From Planctomycetota bacterium (GTDB lineage Bacteria; Planctomycetota; Phycisphaerae; UBA1845; UTPLA1), in the NCBI GenBank assembly GCA_015654675.1, contig JAATGM010000032.1:1-64000 (forward strand): a stretch of DNA of 64,000 bases, in the 5' to 3' direction. Made by a program: the position numbers and the translations under genes. Every line of letters begins with the position of its first letter. Position 1 is the stretch's first letter. Below the pieces are notes generated by a model. That model saw only the letters and a list, made by a program, of their open reading frames with translations. It made no database searches and was not told the origin of the DNA. Positions 18,156-27,376 of the stretch are shown here, one piece after another.

Positions 18156-19319
18156 ATGCGCCGATCGCCGCTCATTTCCGCCTCGCTCGCCGCCACCGCC
18201 GCATTGCTCGCGCTGTCAGCGGGCTGCGAACAACCCAAGCCCGACACGTCAGTCACGCAGGCCTGGTCCGACCTCCGCCGCAACGAAGCCAACGCCGGCA
18301 CCGAGTCGCAGCCCGCCGAATCGCAAACTGCTGCAAACGGCGCCGCACCGAACGCCGGCGGCAATCCCTCTGCTCTCCCCCCGGCCGGTAACCCATCGCC
18401 CGTCTCTCAATTCACGACCGGCGCCGCGAAAAAATCCGAGCCAATCGCCTACGTCAACGGCAAACCCATCGAACGCGAAGCCGTCGTCAGCATCCTCATC
18501 GAAGGCCACGGCCTCGGCGTATTGCAGCAGGTGGTCGCGCTCGAAGCGGTTCGGCAGGCAGCCGAGAAACGCGGCATCCGCATCCGCGAAGTCGATATCG
18601 ACAACGAATATGACTACACGATCTACAGCCCCCAATTGCAGGGCGACAGCAGCGCGCTCCTTAGCCCAATCCGCAAAAAGGAACTGATCCAACTCTGGCT
18701 GCGGCGCACCGGTGTCTCGGCCTCCGAGCTCCGCCTCGCCATGGTCCGCCAGGCCTACCTTCGCAAGCTGGCCGCCGATCGCGTGACGATCAGCGAAGAC
18801 GCCATCCGCCTCGAATACGAACGCCAGTGCGGCGAAAAGGTCATCGCGCGGCACATCCAGCTGGCCGCCCTCAGGGACTACGACCAACTCCACGCCCGCA
18901 TTGTCGCCGGCGACGACTTCGCCGCGCTCGCCGCGCGGTTCAGCATCAACGAGGCCACCAGCCGCGACGGCGGCCTGCTTCCACCCTTCTCCGCCGGTGA
19001 TCTTCGCGTTCCCAAGACGCTCCGCGAGGCCGCGTTCCAGTTAAAGGTCGGCCAGACCAGCGACCCGATCGCCTTCGAAGGCCACTACCACGTCATCCGC
19101 GTCGAGCAGCGCACCCCGCGTTGCAATCAAACCATCGACGCCATGCGCGAGCAGCTCATGCGCAGCATTCGCAACCGGCAAACCGCCGATCAGATGGATC
19201 AGATTTCGCTCGATCTTCAAAGCCAGTCGCGGCTCAAAATCACCGACAAGGCCCTGCGCGAGCGCTACGATTCCGAACGTGCCGCCGGTAAAGTCACCGG
19301 TCCCGCGCTGGAGCGCTGA
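18156..19319 (+). CDS. Parvulin-type peptidyl-prolyl isomerase lipoprotein
   Basis: About 387 residues. A signal segment ends in LSAGC, a lipobox, so the protein should be anchored at the outer face of a membrane. A Pro/Ala-rich linker (about 25-95) precedes a SurA-like helical N-domain, then a parvulin domain at about 230-330 (KVIARHIQLAAL, FAALAARFS, SRDGGLLPPF, GHYHVIRVEQR). It probably helps fold exported proteins. The ATG at 18156 is chosen because GAGGG lies eight bases before it; a GTG at 18141 overlapping the upstream stop as GTGA is the alternative. Confidence 0.85.
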   Translation: MRRSPLISASLAATAALLALSAGCEQPKPDTSVTQAWSDLRRNEANAGTESQPAESQTAANGAAPNAGGNPSALPPAGNPSPVSQFTTGAAKKSEPIAYVNGKPIEREAVVSILIEGHGLGVLQQVVALEAVRQAAEKRGIRIREVDIDNEYDYTIYSPQLQGDSSALLSPIRKKELIQLWLRRTGVSASELRLAMVRQAYLRKLAADRVTISEDAIRLEYERQCGEKVIARHIQLAALRDYDQLHARIVAGDDFAALAARFSINEATSRDGGLLPPFSAGDLRVPKTLREAAFQLKVGQTSDPIAFEGHYHVIRVEQRTPRCNQTIDAMREQLMRSIRNRQTADQMDQISLDLQSQSRLKITDKALRERYDSERAAGKVTGPALER

Positions 19320-19366
19320 CCTGCTCGCAGCTTCGCTCTTGTATCGCGGGACCGCCCCCGCATAGG

Positions 19367-20485
19367 ATGTGTACTGACTCGCACGGCTCGCCGCCCGTGA
19401 TCGTCCAGATGATACCCCGCATGATAAAGGTCGCGTCCTTGCCCGACATTCCCGCTGTCGTCAACAACCTCCCCGAGGCATGGGCCTTCTGCCACGCGAT
19501 TCTCCCCGATGTCTCGCGCACATTCGCGCTCAACATCCCCGTCCTGCCGCCCCGCCTGCGCGACAGCGTCTGCTGCGCCTATCTGCTCTGCCGTATCGCC
19601 GACACCATCGAGGATACCGAGACACTGCCGGCGCCCACGCGCCGCGCGCTCTACGACGCGCTGAACCGTGCCGTCGATCCGGCTCGCCCCCAGCCGACCG
19701 ACCTGCCCGGCTTCGCGCAACACGCCGCCAGCGCCGCCGAGGCCTATGCCCGGCTCATCGCCGGCGCGCCGCTGGTCCTGAGCGCCTTCGCCAGTCTTCC
19801 GCCCGCGTCGCGCGCCGCGATTGCCGAATGCGTCCGCGAAATGATCGCCGGAATGCGATCCCCGACGGCTCGCGGCCGCGAGGCCGGCATCCGCTTCATC
19901 GCGGCCGACTTCGCCGATCTTGATACCTATTGCCACTTCGTCGCCGGCACCGTCGGCGTCATGCTGACGCGTCTCTTCTCGAGCGAGCTGGGCGAGCCAC
20001 CCGGCCTCGCCACCGCCCGCACGCGTGAACTCGGTCGGCGGTTCGGATTGGGGCTTCAGGCCACCAACATCATCAAAGATCACGCCGATGACGTCGCCCG
20101 CGGCGTCTGCTTCGTCCCGCGCACCAGCGTCGGGCCGGCCGCCGATCGCTGCCCCATCACCCAGCCCCAGAGAGACGTTCTCATTCGGCACGCCGTCGAT
20201 CACCTCGACCGCGCCATGGAATTCGTCCTGCTCATTCCGCATCAGGCCGACGGCATTCGGCTCTTTTGCCTCTGGGCCCTGATGCTCGCGCTCGGCACGC
20301 TGCGCGAAGCCGCCAAAGCCGAGTCGCCGACCCCCAAGGTCGCCCGCTCCGAAGTGGCTAAAATCCTCTCCGACAGCCGCCGGTTCGTCGCCGACGATAC
20401 CCGGCTGCTCGCCTGGTTTGGCGACTATCGCAACCAGGTTGCCGCGGCCCTGAGCGCCGCCGCCAATGGAGCGACGCACGCATGA
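19367..20485 (+). CDS. Squalene synthase-type head-to-head prenyl synthase
   Basis: A trans-isoprenyl diphosphate synthase of the squalene/phytoene family. SRTFALNIPVLP, the first Asp-rich motif RIADTIEDT, YCHFVAGTVG, and the second motif TNIIKDHADDVARG with the following CFVP are seen. The YCHFVAG and LQATNII forms resemble eukaryote-type squalene synthase more than the bacterial HpnC/HpnD pair. It would condense two farnesyl diphosphates to squalene, a hopanoid or sterol precursor. The start is uncertain: the N-terminal 40 residues before LPEAWAFCHAILP are poorly family-like, and ATGs at 19409 and 19421 are alternatives. The ispH gene overlaps its end by four bases. Confidence 0.85.
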   Translation: MCTDSHGSPPVIVQMIPRMIKVASLPDIPAVVNNLPEAWAFCHAILPDVSRTFALNIPVLPPRLRDSVCCAYLLCRIADTIEDTETLPAPTRRALYDALNRAVDPARPQPTDLPGFAQHAASAAEAYARLIAGAPLVLSAFASLPPASRAAIAECVREMIAGMRSPTARGREAGIRFIAADFADLDTYCHFVAGTVGVMLTRLFSSELGEPPGLATARTRELGRRFGLGLQATNIIKDHADDVARGVCFVPRTSVGPAADRCPITQPQRDVLIRHAVDHLDRAMEFVLLIPHQADGIRLFCLWALMLALGTLREAAKAESPTPKVARSEVAKILSDSRRFVADDTRLLAWFGDYRNQVAAALSAAANGATHA

Positions 20486-21459
20486 GAGTGGTCCTTGCCG
20501 AACCCCGCGGCTTCTGTGCCGGCGTCGAACGCGCCGTCAAAATTGTCGAGCTCGCCCTCGAGCTCTATGGCCCGCCGGTCTACGTCCGCCGCGAAATCGT
20601 CCACAACAGCCACGTCGTCCGCCGCCTGCGCGAACTCGGCGCCGTTTTCGTCGACGAAGTGCAGGAGGTCCCCGATGGCGGACACGTCATCTTCTCGGCC
20701 CACGGCGTCGCCCCGGGCGTCTTCGACGCGGCCAAGGCGCGAAAGCTCAACATCATCGACGCTACTTGCCCGCTCGTGGCCAAGGTTCATCTGGAAGTCG
20801 ATCGCTTCGTCCGTCACGGCTATCACATCATCCTGATTGGCCATGCCGGCCACGACGAAGTCGTCGGCACCGTCGGCCACGCGCCGAACGCCATCACCCT
20901 CGTTTCAGATGTCGAGCAAGCTCGCACTCGCCCCGTCCCAGCGCATGAAAAGCTGATCGTGCTCACGCAGACCACCCTTGGCATCGACGACACCGCCGAC
21001 ATCCTCGCCGCCCTGCGGCAGCGCTTCCCCGAACTCGAACTGCCCCCGACCGACGACATCTGCTATGCCACGCAGAATCGCCAAAATTCCGTCAAGGCCA
21101 TGGCCCAGGACGGTGTCGACGTCGTCCTGGTGGTCGGTTCGCAAAATTCGTCAAACGCCCAGCGCCTGGTCGAGGTCGCCAAGGCCCGCGGCATGCGCGG
21201 CTACCTCATCGACGCCGCCGCCGACATCCAAGCCGACTGGCTCGAAAACGCCCGCACCGTCGGCGTCACGGCCGGCGCGTCAACGCCTGAAGCTGTTGTT
21301 CAGGATGTTCTTGCTCGGCTGCAAGCACTGGGTGGCACCGATGTCGTCCGGCTGACGACGGTGGAAGAAGACACTGTTTTTTCCCTGCCCCCGGGTCTTC
21401 GACATGTCGCGCTGAACGTCTCTCCCCGCCTTCAAAATATCACCGCCGGCAAGCGTTGA
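20482..21459 (+). CDS. ispH: 4-hydroxy-3-methylbut-2-enyl diphosphate reductase
   Basis: A 325-residue IspH (LytB), the last enzyme of the MEP pathway, which makes IPP and DMAPP. The three cluster-binding cysteines are at 12 (EPRGFCAGVERA), 96 (DATCPLV) and 194 (DICYATQNRQ). Substrate-binding motifs include REIVHNSHVV, FSAHGVAP, GHAGHDEVVG, TQTTLGIDDT and VGSQNSSN. The ATG overlaps the squalene synthase stop as ATGA. The pair thus joins the final step of C5 precursor synthesis with a C30 product step. Confidence 0.97.
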   Translation: MRVVLAEPRGFCAGVERAVKIVELALELYGPPVYVRREIVHNSHVVRRLRELGAVFVDEVQEVPDGGHVIFSAHGVAPGVFDAAKARKLNIIDATCPLVAKVHLEVDRFVRHGYHIILIGHAGHDEVVGTVGHAPNAITLVSDVEQARTRPVPAHEKLIVLTQTTLGIDDTADILAALRQRFPELELPPTDDICYATQNRQNSVKAMAQDGVDVVLVVGSQNSSNAQRLVEVAKARGMRGYLIDAAADIQADWLENARTVGVTAGASTPEAVVQDVLARLQALGGTDVVRLTTVEEDTVFSLPPGLRHVALNVSPRLQNITAGKR

Positions 21460-21462
21460 GTT

Positions 21463-22854
21463 TCACTTGGCCGTCAGAAACATGTCCCCCTGCTCGGCAT
21501 CGCCGTTGTCGTGTACCCGCATGACGCCGATGGCCACCTGCCGCTTCGACGGAATCAATTCCAGCGTTGACCCAAGCTCATCCATCGACCGCACGTAGAT
21601 CTGCCCGATCCGCACCACGTAGTCTCCCGGCGACAAACCCTTCGACGCCGCCTCCGTGCCTTTCGCCACGCTCGTCACCACCAGCCCGATCGGCCCGTTC
21701 AGCCGCAGCCGGCGAATCTCGGCCTGCGTCATCTCGCGCACTTCAATTCCAAACCGCTCCGCCATCAGCTTCGCAGAATACTGCTTCATCGCGATCATCG
21801 TGACCGGGATTTTGAGCGTCTTGCCGCCGCGCTGCAGCGTGAACGCAATCGGCTTTCCGATCGGCGCCTTCTCAAGCACCGAGAAGGCGTCGAGATAGTT
21901 CGGTGTCGGCGTGTCGTTGATCGCCTTGACGATGTCGCCGACGCGCACCCCTGCTTCGGCCGCCGGAGACCCGGTGTCGACCCGCCCCACGCGCAGGTCC
22001 GAACCTGCCGCGCTGGTCGACTTGTCAAAATCGGCCTCCATGTGCAAGCCCAGCGCGACGCGCCGCACGCGCTCGATATCGAGGTAGTTCGGAAGGAGCT
22101 TCCGAAGCTTATCCACCGGAATGGCGAATCCGATGTTCTGCGCATCGCCGCGGATCGCGCTGTTCACCCCGATCAATTCGCTGTTCACGTTGAGAAGCGG
22201 ACCGCCCGAGTTACCCGGATTGATGCTCGCGTCAGTCTGAATCAATCCCGTGTAGGTGATGCTGTTCTGAAACCGCAACTCGCGGTTGAGCGCCGAAATA
22301 ATTCCCGCGGTACAGGTGTGCTGAAGCCCCAGCGGATTGCCGATCGCCACCACCGTTTCGCCGATCATCAGGTCGTCCGATCGCCCCAGCGGCAGGTAGG
22401 GCAGCGGCTTGTCGGCCTCGACCTTCAGGATGGCCAGGTCGTTCGCCGGGTCAGACGCAATGATCTCGGCCGGTAGCTCGCGCTTGTCGGAAAAAATGAT
22501 CTTTCGTTGCATCGTCTGCGCCACAACGTGCGCATTGGTCACGATGTATCCGTCCGGATGAATGACGAATCCCGACCCGACGCTCTGCTGCGTCACGGCC
22601 TGCGGCGGAAGGTTGAACAGATCGCCCAGCGATGCATCGAATCCGCCCAGTCCCCGCTGGATGGTGAAGCGCCGCGTCGAGGAGATGTTCACCACCGCCG
22701 CCTTAGATGTCTCGAAGACATCCACCACCGGCGTCCGCCGCCGCTCGCGCGCCGTGGGCGATTCCTTTCCGCGCAAGTCGTCGCCGCGCGTCCCGGCCGA
22801 TCCCGCCAGTACGGTCGCGACCCACACACCCATTCCGATCAATCCGGTCTTCAA
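21463..22854 (-). CDS. HtrA/Do-like serine protease with PDZ domains
   Basis: About 463 residues with an N-terminal export signal, a trypsin-like protease and two C-terminal PDZ domains. The catalytic triad is His109 (TNAHVV), Asp139 (NDLAIL) and Ser216 in NPGNSGGP. PDZ1 (about 275-365) contains SPAAEAGVRVGDIV; PDZ2 contains GLSPGDYVV. These proteins degrade or hold misfolded periplasmic proteins. A TTG start at 22854 is preferred: GAGG lies five bases before it, it leaves seven bases after the upstream gene stop, and it starts the signal sequence cleanly. Longer forms would overlap the phosphoesterase gene. Confidence 0.9.
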   Translation of the reverse strand: MKTGLIGMGVWVATVLAGSAGTRGDDLRGKESPTARERRRTPVVDVFETSKAAVVNISSTRRFTIQRGLGGFDASLGDLFNLPPQAVTQQSVGSGFVIHPDGYIVTNAHVVAQTMQRKIIFSDKRELPAEIIASDPANDLAILKVEADKPLPYLPLGRSDDLMIGETVVAIGNPLGLQHTCTAGIISALNRELRFQNSITYTGLIQTDASINPGNSGGPLLNVNSELIGVNSAIRGDAQNIGFAIPVDKLRKLLPNYLDIERVRRVALGLHMEADFDKSTSAAGSDLRVGRVDTGSPAAEAGVRVGDIVKAINDTPTPNYLDAFSVLEKAPIGKPIAFTLQRGGKTLKIPVTMIAMKQYSAKLMAERFGIEVREMTQAEIRRLRLNGPIGLVVTSVAKGTEAASKGLSPGDYVVRIGQIYVRSMDELGSTLELIPSKRQVAIGVMRVHDNGDAEQGDMFLTAK

Positions 22855-22861
22855 GTTCGCC

Positions 22862-23734
22862 TCACTCGACGTCCAGCACGTCAAACACCTTCTCCGTATA
22901 CGTCGATCCAATGCACGTCGCTGTCAACGCCCCGCGCTGCACCTGCTTTCGCCGGTGCGCATGGCCGCAATAGACATCGCGAACCTGCGGATATTTCTCA
23001 ATCAGCGCGCCGAACGACTCGCTCCCCATAAAGGCCGATACAAACGCAAAATTCAGCACGATCGGCCGCGGCACCAGTTCCGCAAACGGCACATGATGAA
23101 TCGCGACGACGATCCGCTCGGCTCGTTTCGACGCGTCATCCAGATGTTGCCGCAGTCGGTCGACCAGCATGCCCGTGAATTCCACATCCGACATCCCAAG
23201 ATTCGCCCGCACCCCGTCCATCCAGCGCACAATGATGTCCGTCGACCCGGGCGGCAAATCGTCATAGCCATCGATCAGATGCCGATAGTGCTCGTCCGCC
23301 TCGGCCCGCCCCGGCGCTACCTTGGCCTCATAGAATCGCAGCGGCACTTTCAACGCCGGCGATCGAAACGAGTAGTCATACCAGCCCACGCTGCCCACCA
23401 CCGCCACGCCGTTTGCGTAATAGGGCCCCGCGTCGAGATAGTGAACGCCGTGCTTCACGCAGACACTCGCCAGCTCCACCTCGTATCGCCGGAACGAATC
23501 CCCGCCCTTCGGCACCCACATTTCGTGATTGCCCGGCGTGAACAATTTCGGACCGCGAAATCCCTCGAATAGCCCGAATAGCTGTTCCAGGACCGTCAGG
23601 TCGATCGACGCCGAATCGCCCACGAGCACGAGCAAATCGCCCCCGGCCGCCGCGATCTTCCGTGCGATCTCCTCAGTGGGCCCCTTGCTTCGTGGGACGT
23701 CGTAATGCAGGTCCGACGTCAGAATGACGCGCAT
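22862..23734 (-). CDS. Calcineurin-like metallophosphoesterase
   Basis: A 290-residue protein with the five metal-site motifs of the superfamily in order: SDLHYD (7-12), VGDSASID, GNHEMW, IHHVP and GHAHR. Two metal ions are expected. There is no signal peptide, so it acts in the cytoplasm; the substrate is unknown. It lies seven bases upstream of the HtrA-like gene in the same direction. A TAGAAT box ends six bases before the ATG and no Shine-Dalgarno is present. Confidence 0.88.
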   Translation of the reverse strand: MRVILTSDLHYDVPRSKGPTEEIARKIAAAGGDLLVLVGDSASIDLTVLEQLFGLFEGFRGPKLFTPGNHEMWVPKGGDSFRRYEVELASVCVKHGVHYLDAGPYYANGVAVVGSVGWYDYSFRSPALKVPLRFYEAKVAPGRAEADEHYRHLIDGYDDLPPGSTDIIVRWMDGVRANLGMSDVEFTGMLVDRLRQHLDDASKRAERIVVAIHHVPFAELVPRPIVLNFAFVSAFMGSESFGALIEKYPQVRDVYCGHAHRRKQVQRGALTATCIGSTYTEKVFDVLDVE

Positions 23735-23740
23735 GGCCTG

Positions 23741-23746
23741 ATTCTA
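23741..23746 (-). promoter_or_regulatory. Candidate -10 box before the metallophosphoesterase
   Basis: TAGAAT on the reverse strand, six bases from the ATG; no -35 at normal spacing. Another member of the close-spaced -10 class in this window. Confidence 0.35.
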
Positions 23747-23842
23747 TTCGCGCCGGCCGCGCAAGGCGAAACCGCGCGATCAGTTGCGGCCGCCGCCCCG
23801 TTCCTCCACCATAGACGTGCGCATGCCGCGCCAAAAGAAAAA

Positions 23843-24583
23843 ATGTCCGATCTGGTCCGTGTCGACAACCTGCACAAGCGTTACCGCCTCAACAAGGAAA
23901 ACGTCCACGCCCTGCGCGGAGTATCGCTCACCGTCCGCCAGGGCGAATTCGTCGCCATCATGGGCCGCAGCGGTTCCGGAAAGACCACCCTCCTGCATCT
24001 GATCGGCGGACTCGACCTCCCCGACTCCGGTTCGATCACCGTTGCCGGCCTCGACATCGCCCGCATGTCCGACCGCCAACGCACCCTCTTCCGCCGCCGT
24101 CGCGTCGGCATCGTCTTCCAGGCTTACAACCTGCTCCCCACGCTCACTGCCTTCGAAAACGTCATGCTTCCGCTCATGGTAGACGGCCAGGCCCTCCCCG
24201 AAATCGAATCCCGCGCCCACGAGCTGCTCTCCCTTGTCCATCTCTCAGATCGCGAGGCCCACCAGCCGAGCGCCCTTTCCGGAGGCGAGCAACAGCGTGT
24301 CGCCATCGCCCGCTCGCTCCTGAACCGCCCCGACCTGCTCCTCGCCGACGAGCCCACCGGAAACCTCGACCCGGCCGCCGCCGCCGAAATCTGGCAACTC
24401 CTCCGAAACCTCGCCAACGAAAAACAGACCACGATCGTCATGGTGACACACGAGGCCGCCGCTGCGGCCAACGCCGACCGCGTCCTCGTCCTTCGCGAGG
24501 GTTCGCTGGTCGGTGAAATCGAGTCACAGGGATCACGCGATGCGGCATTGGTGGCAAGTCGGTACGCGGAACTGGCGCGCTAA
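23843..24583 (+). CDS. ABC transporter ATPase, LolD/MacB type
   Basis: A 246-residue ATPase. Walker A GRSGSGKTT is at 41-49, the Q-loop is in IVFQAYNLLPTLT, the signature LSGGEQQR starts at 145, Walker B LLLADEPTGNLD has Asp169/Glu170, and VTHE is the switch. The FQAYNLLP and DEPTGNLD forms are typical of the LolD/MacB/FtsE group, which drive periplasmic lipoprotein release or export without moving substrate through the membrane. The ATG at 23843 gives the usual N-terminus SDLVRVDNLHKRY. Its 3' end overlaps the permease gene by 44 bases. Confidence 0.95.
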   Translation: MSDLVRVDNLHKRYRLNKENVHALRGVSLTVRQGEFVAIMGRSGSGKTTLLHLIGGLDLPDSGSITVAGLDIARMSDRQRTLFRRRRVGIVFQAYNLLPTLTAFENVMLPLMVDGQALPEIESRAHELLSLVHLSDREAHQPSALSGGEQQRVAIARSLLNRPDLLLADEPTGNLDPAAAAEIWQLLRNLANEKQTTIVMVTHEAAAAANADRVLVLREGSLVGEIESQGSRDAALVASRYAELAR

Positions 24584-27299
24584 GCCCGTCCGCACCCTGC
24601 TGGCGACGGCGTCGATCGCGCTCGGCGTCGCCCTCGTCACGTGGGTCACCTGCTGCTACGAATCCGTCCGCCGCAGCGTCACCGATGCCGTCGTCGAATG
24701 GATCGGACATGCCCAGATCAGCGTCGAGCCCATCGCCGGCCGCTGGTCTCTCTTCCCTGAAGCCGTCGCCGCCGGGCTTGAAGCGGTGCCCAACGTCACC
24801 CGTGTCGCCCGCCGCACCATCGAAACCGTGCTCATTTTCCCGCCCGAGGTAGCCGAACGTCGCGAGTCCCGCCCGCTAAACGTCCTGCGGCTCGATCTGG
24901 TCGGGCTCGACCTCCCCATCGAACGCGACTTCCGCAATTACAAGCTGGTCGAAGGCCGCATGCTCAAGCCCGGCGAAGACCACGCCCTCATGGTCGAGGA
25001 GCTGCTTGCCCGCGAGTGGAACCTCCACGTCGGCGACCGCGTTCCCCTTCAATATCAGGGCGCTCGCACCCCGCCCGAACCGTTCGAGATCGTCGGCCTG
25101 GTCGATCGCCGCCGCGTCAGCGCCTATCAGCTCCCCATGGCCTGGACCACCATCGCCGCCGTCCAGCGCCTCAGCGATTTCCCCGGAAAAATCAAAGCCA
25201 TCGACATCATCGTGGCCGACGACACGGAACGCGCCCTCGCCGATACCGCCGACGCCATCCGCAAGCTCGTCCGCAAGCGCGATCGCACCCTCAAAGTCGC
25301 CACGACCAAGCTTCAACTTCAGCAGCTCCGCACCGCCCAGAGCCAGCTTCAGTTCGTCCTCATGCTCATCTCTTGCGTCGCCTTGCTCACGGCCTTTTTC
25401 ATCATCCTCTCAACCATGACCATGGGCGTCTCCGAGCGCATCAACCAGCTCGGCCTCCTCCGCTGCGTCGGCGTCACGCGCGCTCAGGTTCTCGCCCTCG
25501 TGCTCATCGAAGTCATCCCCATGAGTGCCCTCGGCGTCATCGCCGGCGTTCCCATCGGTATCGGCCTGCAATTTGCCACTATGTCCTACGTGCACGAGTA
25601 CATCGGCCAGTTCGCCCTCAGCCCGGTCGGCATCGCCCTGGCCGTCGCCGGCGGTTTCGGAACCGCTCTCCTTGGCGCGCTCGGCCCTGCCATCCGCGCA
25701 GCGTTTGTCTCACCCATCGTCGCCTCGCGCACCGCCTCCCAGCGCCACTCCATCGTCGTCGAAATCGCCGCTGCCGCCGGCGGTGCTGCCTTCCTCCTCC
25801 TGCATTACTTCATCAATCATCGCATCACCGCCGAAACGCCTTACTTCATCCCGCTCGCCCTCACCGGCCTCGTCGCCATGTACGCCGGCTACACGCTGAT
25901 CGTCCCGCTGCTCGTCGTCGTCATCGGCGAGCCCGCCGTCACCGTCGCCGCGGCCCTGCTCAACATCCGCCGCCAGCTCGTCGCCGACCAGGTCGGCCGC
26001 CGCCCATGGCGCTCCGCCGCCGTCTGCTGCGGCCTTATGGTCGGCCTGTCGCTCATCGTCGCGCTTCAGGTCCACAGCGAATCAGTCAAGGCCGGCTGGG
26101 AGTTCCCCAAGCAATTCCCCGAAGCCCTCATCTACTCCTGGCGCGACGTCCCAATCGATCGCATGCGCGCCGCCGCCGAAGACCCCGGCATCTCCGCCGC
26201 CACCATCGCCGACGACGCCAGTTGCAAGCTCGTCAACAAGCGCACCGGCTTCCTCAGCGTCCTCGACCCGTTCTACCGCTTCATCGCCGGCGATCCCGAC
26301 ACCTTCCCCAAACTCATCAAGCTCGCCTATCTCGAAGGCAACGAACTCGACGCCCTGCGCCGCCTCAAGGCCGGCAGCCACGTCCTCGTCACGCGCGAGT
26401 TCTCGCTCGCACGCAAGATCCACCTCAACGACCAGGTCACGCTCTCAATCGGCGACGTCGAACACACCTTCACCGTCGCCGGCGTGGTCGCCTCGCCCGC
26501 TATCGACATTGCCGTCAGTTTCTTCAACGCCGGCGGCGAGTTTCAGGTCTATGCCGTTGGCTCCTTCATCGGCACCCTCGACGACGCCCAGAAAATCTTC
26601 GGCCGTGAGTCCGCCCGGCTCTTCCTCTTCAACTTCAAACAGCCCGACCAGAAGGCCGATGGCGGCTACCGCTTCTCTCGACTCCATTCGCGCCCCGCCC
26701 GCGATCAGCCCCTCCCCTCCGAGTCCGCCGACGCCGTACCCGGCTCGCGCGGCCACTTCACCACCGACGAAGCCGACCCCGGCACCACCGACCAGCAGGC
26801 CATCGCCGACCGCATCAAGGCCACCATGCGCAGCCCTTCGGCCGCCTTCGTCAATTCGTTTCAGCTCAAGCAGTCGATCGACGACAACATCGACCGCGTC
26901 ACCCTGCTGCTGGCCGGCATCCCCGCCGTCGGCCTGATCGTCGCCGCCCTTGGCGTCGCCAACCTCATGATGGCCAACGTCGCCAGCCGCCAGCGCCAGA
27001 TCGCCGTGCTCCGCGCCGTCGGCGCCACCCAGTGGCAGATGATCCGCCTCGTCTGCGCCGAAGCCCTCATCCTCGGCCTCATCGGCAGCGCGCTCGGCCT
27101 CGTCATGGGCCTCCACCTCGGCCAGGCCAGCACCTACGTCACCTCGACCCTCTCCGGCTTCGAGCCCAAGTTCACAGTCCCGTGGCCCATGGTCATTTCC
27201 GGCGCATCGGTCGCCATGCTCCTCTGCCTGCTCGCCGGCCTCGGCCCCGCCCGCGTCGCCAGCCGCAGCAACATCGTCTCGGTGCTGCAGTCCGCCTGA
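24540..27299 (+). CDS. Large FtsX/MacB-like ABC permease
   Basis: About 919 residues. A membrane helix near the N-terminus (VRTLLATASIALGVALVTW) is followed by a periplasmic MacB-type domain. The first FtsX permease core (about 280-400) includes MGVSERINQLGLLRCVGVT. A central membrane region, a second periplasmic domain and a second FtsX core (about 800-915, with VASRQRQIAVLRAVGAT) follow. The duplicated core in one chain means a single permease could form the transporter with the upstream ATPase. The ATG at 24540 is chosen because AGGG lies eight bases upstream and WWQVGTRNWRAKPVRT is a typical start; a GTG at 24513 is possible. Probable substrates are lipoproteins or envelope components. 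Confidence 0.92.
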   Translation: MRHWWQVGTRNWRAKPVRTLLATASIALGVALVTWVTCCYESVRRSVTDAVVEWIGHAQISVEPIAGRWSLFPEAVAAGLEAVPNVTRVARRTIETVLIFPPEVAERRESRPLNVLRLDLVGLDLPIERDFRNYKLVEGRMLKPGEDHALMVEELLAREWNLHVGDRVPLQYQGARTPPEPFEIVGLVDRRRVSAYQLPMAWTTIAAVQRLSDFPGKIKAIDIIVADDTERALADTADAIRKLVRKRDRTLKVATTKLQLQQLRTAQSQLQFVLMLISCVALLTAFFIILSTMTMGVSERINQLGLLRCVGVTRAQVLALVLIEVIPMSALGVIAGVPIGIGLQFATMSYVHEYIGQFALSPVGIALAVAGGFGTALLGALGPAIRAAFVSPIVASRTASQRHSIVVEIAAAAGGAAFLLLHYFINHRITAETPYFIPLALTGLVAMYAGYTLIVPLLVVVIGEPAVTVAAALLNIRRQLVADQVGRRPWRSAAVCCGLMVGLSLIVALQVHSESVKAGWEFPKQFPEALIYSWRDVPIDRMRAAAEDPGISAATIADDASCKLVNKRTGFLSVLDPFYRFIAGDPDTFPKLIKLAYLEGNELDALRRLKAGSHVLVTREFSLARKIHLNDQVTLSIGDVEHTFTVAGVVASPAIDIAVSFFNAGGEFQVYAVGSFIGTLDDAQKIFGRESARLFLFNFKQPDQKADGGYRFSRLHSRPARDQPLPSESADAVPGSRGHFTTDEADPGTTDQQAIADRIKATMRSPSAAFVNSFQLKQSIDDNIDRVTLLLAGIPAVGLIVAALGVANLMMANVASRQRQIAVLRAVGATQWQMIRLVCAEALILGLIGSALGLVMGLHLGQASTYVTSTLSGFEPKFTVPWPMVISGASVAMLLCLLAGLGPARVASRSNIVSVLQSA

Positions 27300-27376
27300 T
27301 TTTCCGCAACATCCCCGCGCAGCCCGTCGCTACAATTCGGCCGATCCGCGTCGGACCCGCGGAACAAGGAGTTCAC

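Noticed and set aside
25016-26608. Long arginine/proline/histidine-rich frame inside the permease gene
   Set aside because: A classic shadow of a GC-rich gene in another frame; the FtsX domains are in the main frame.
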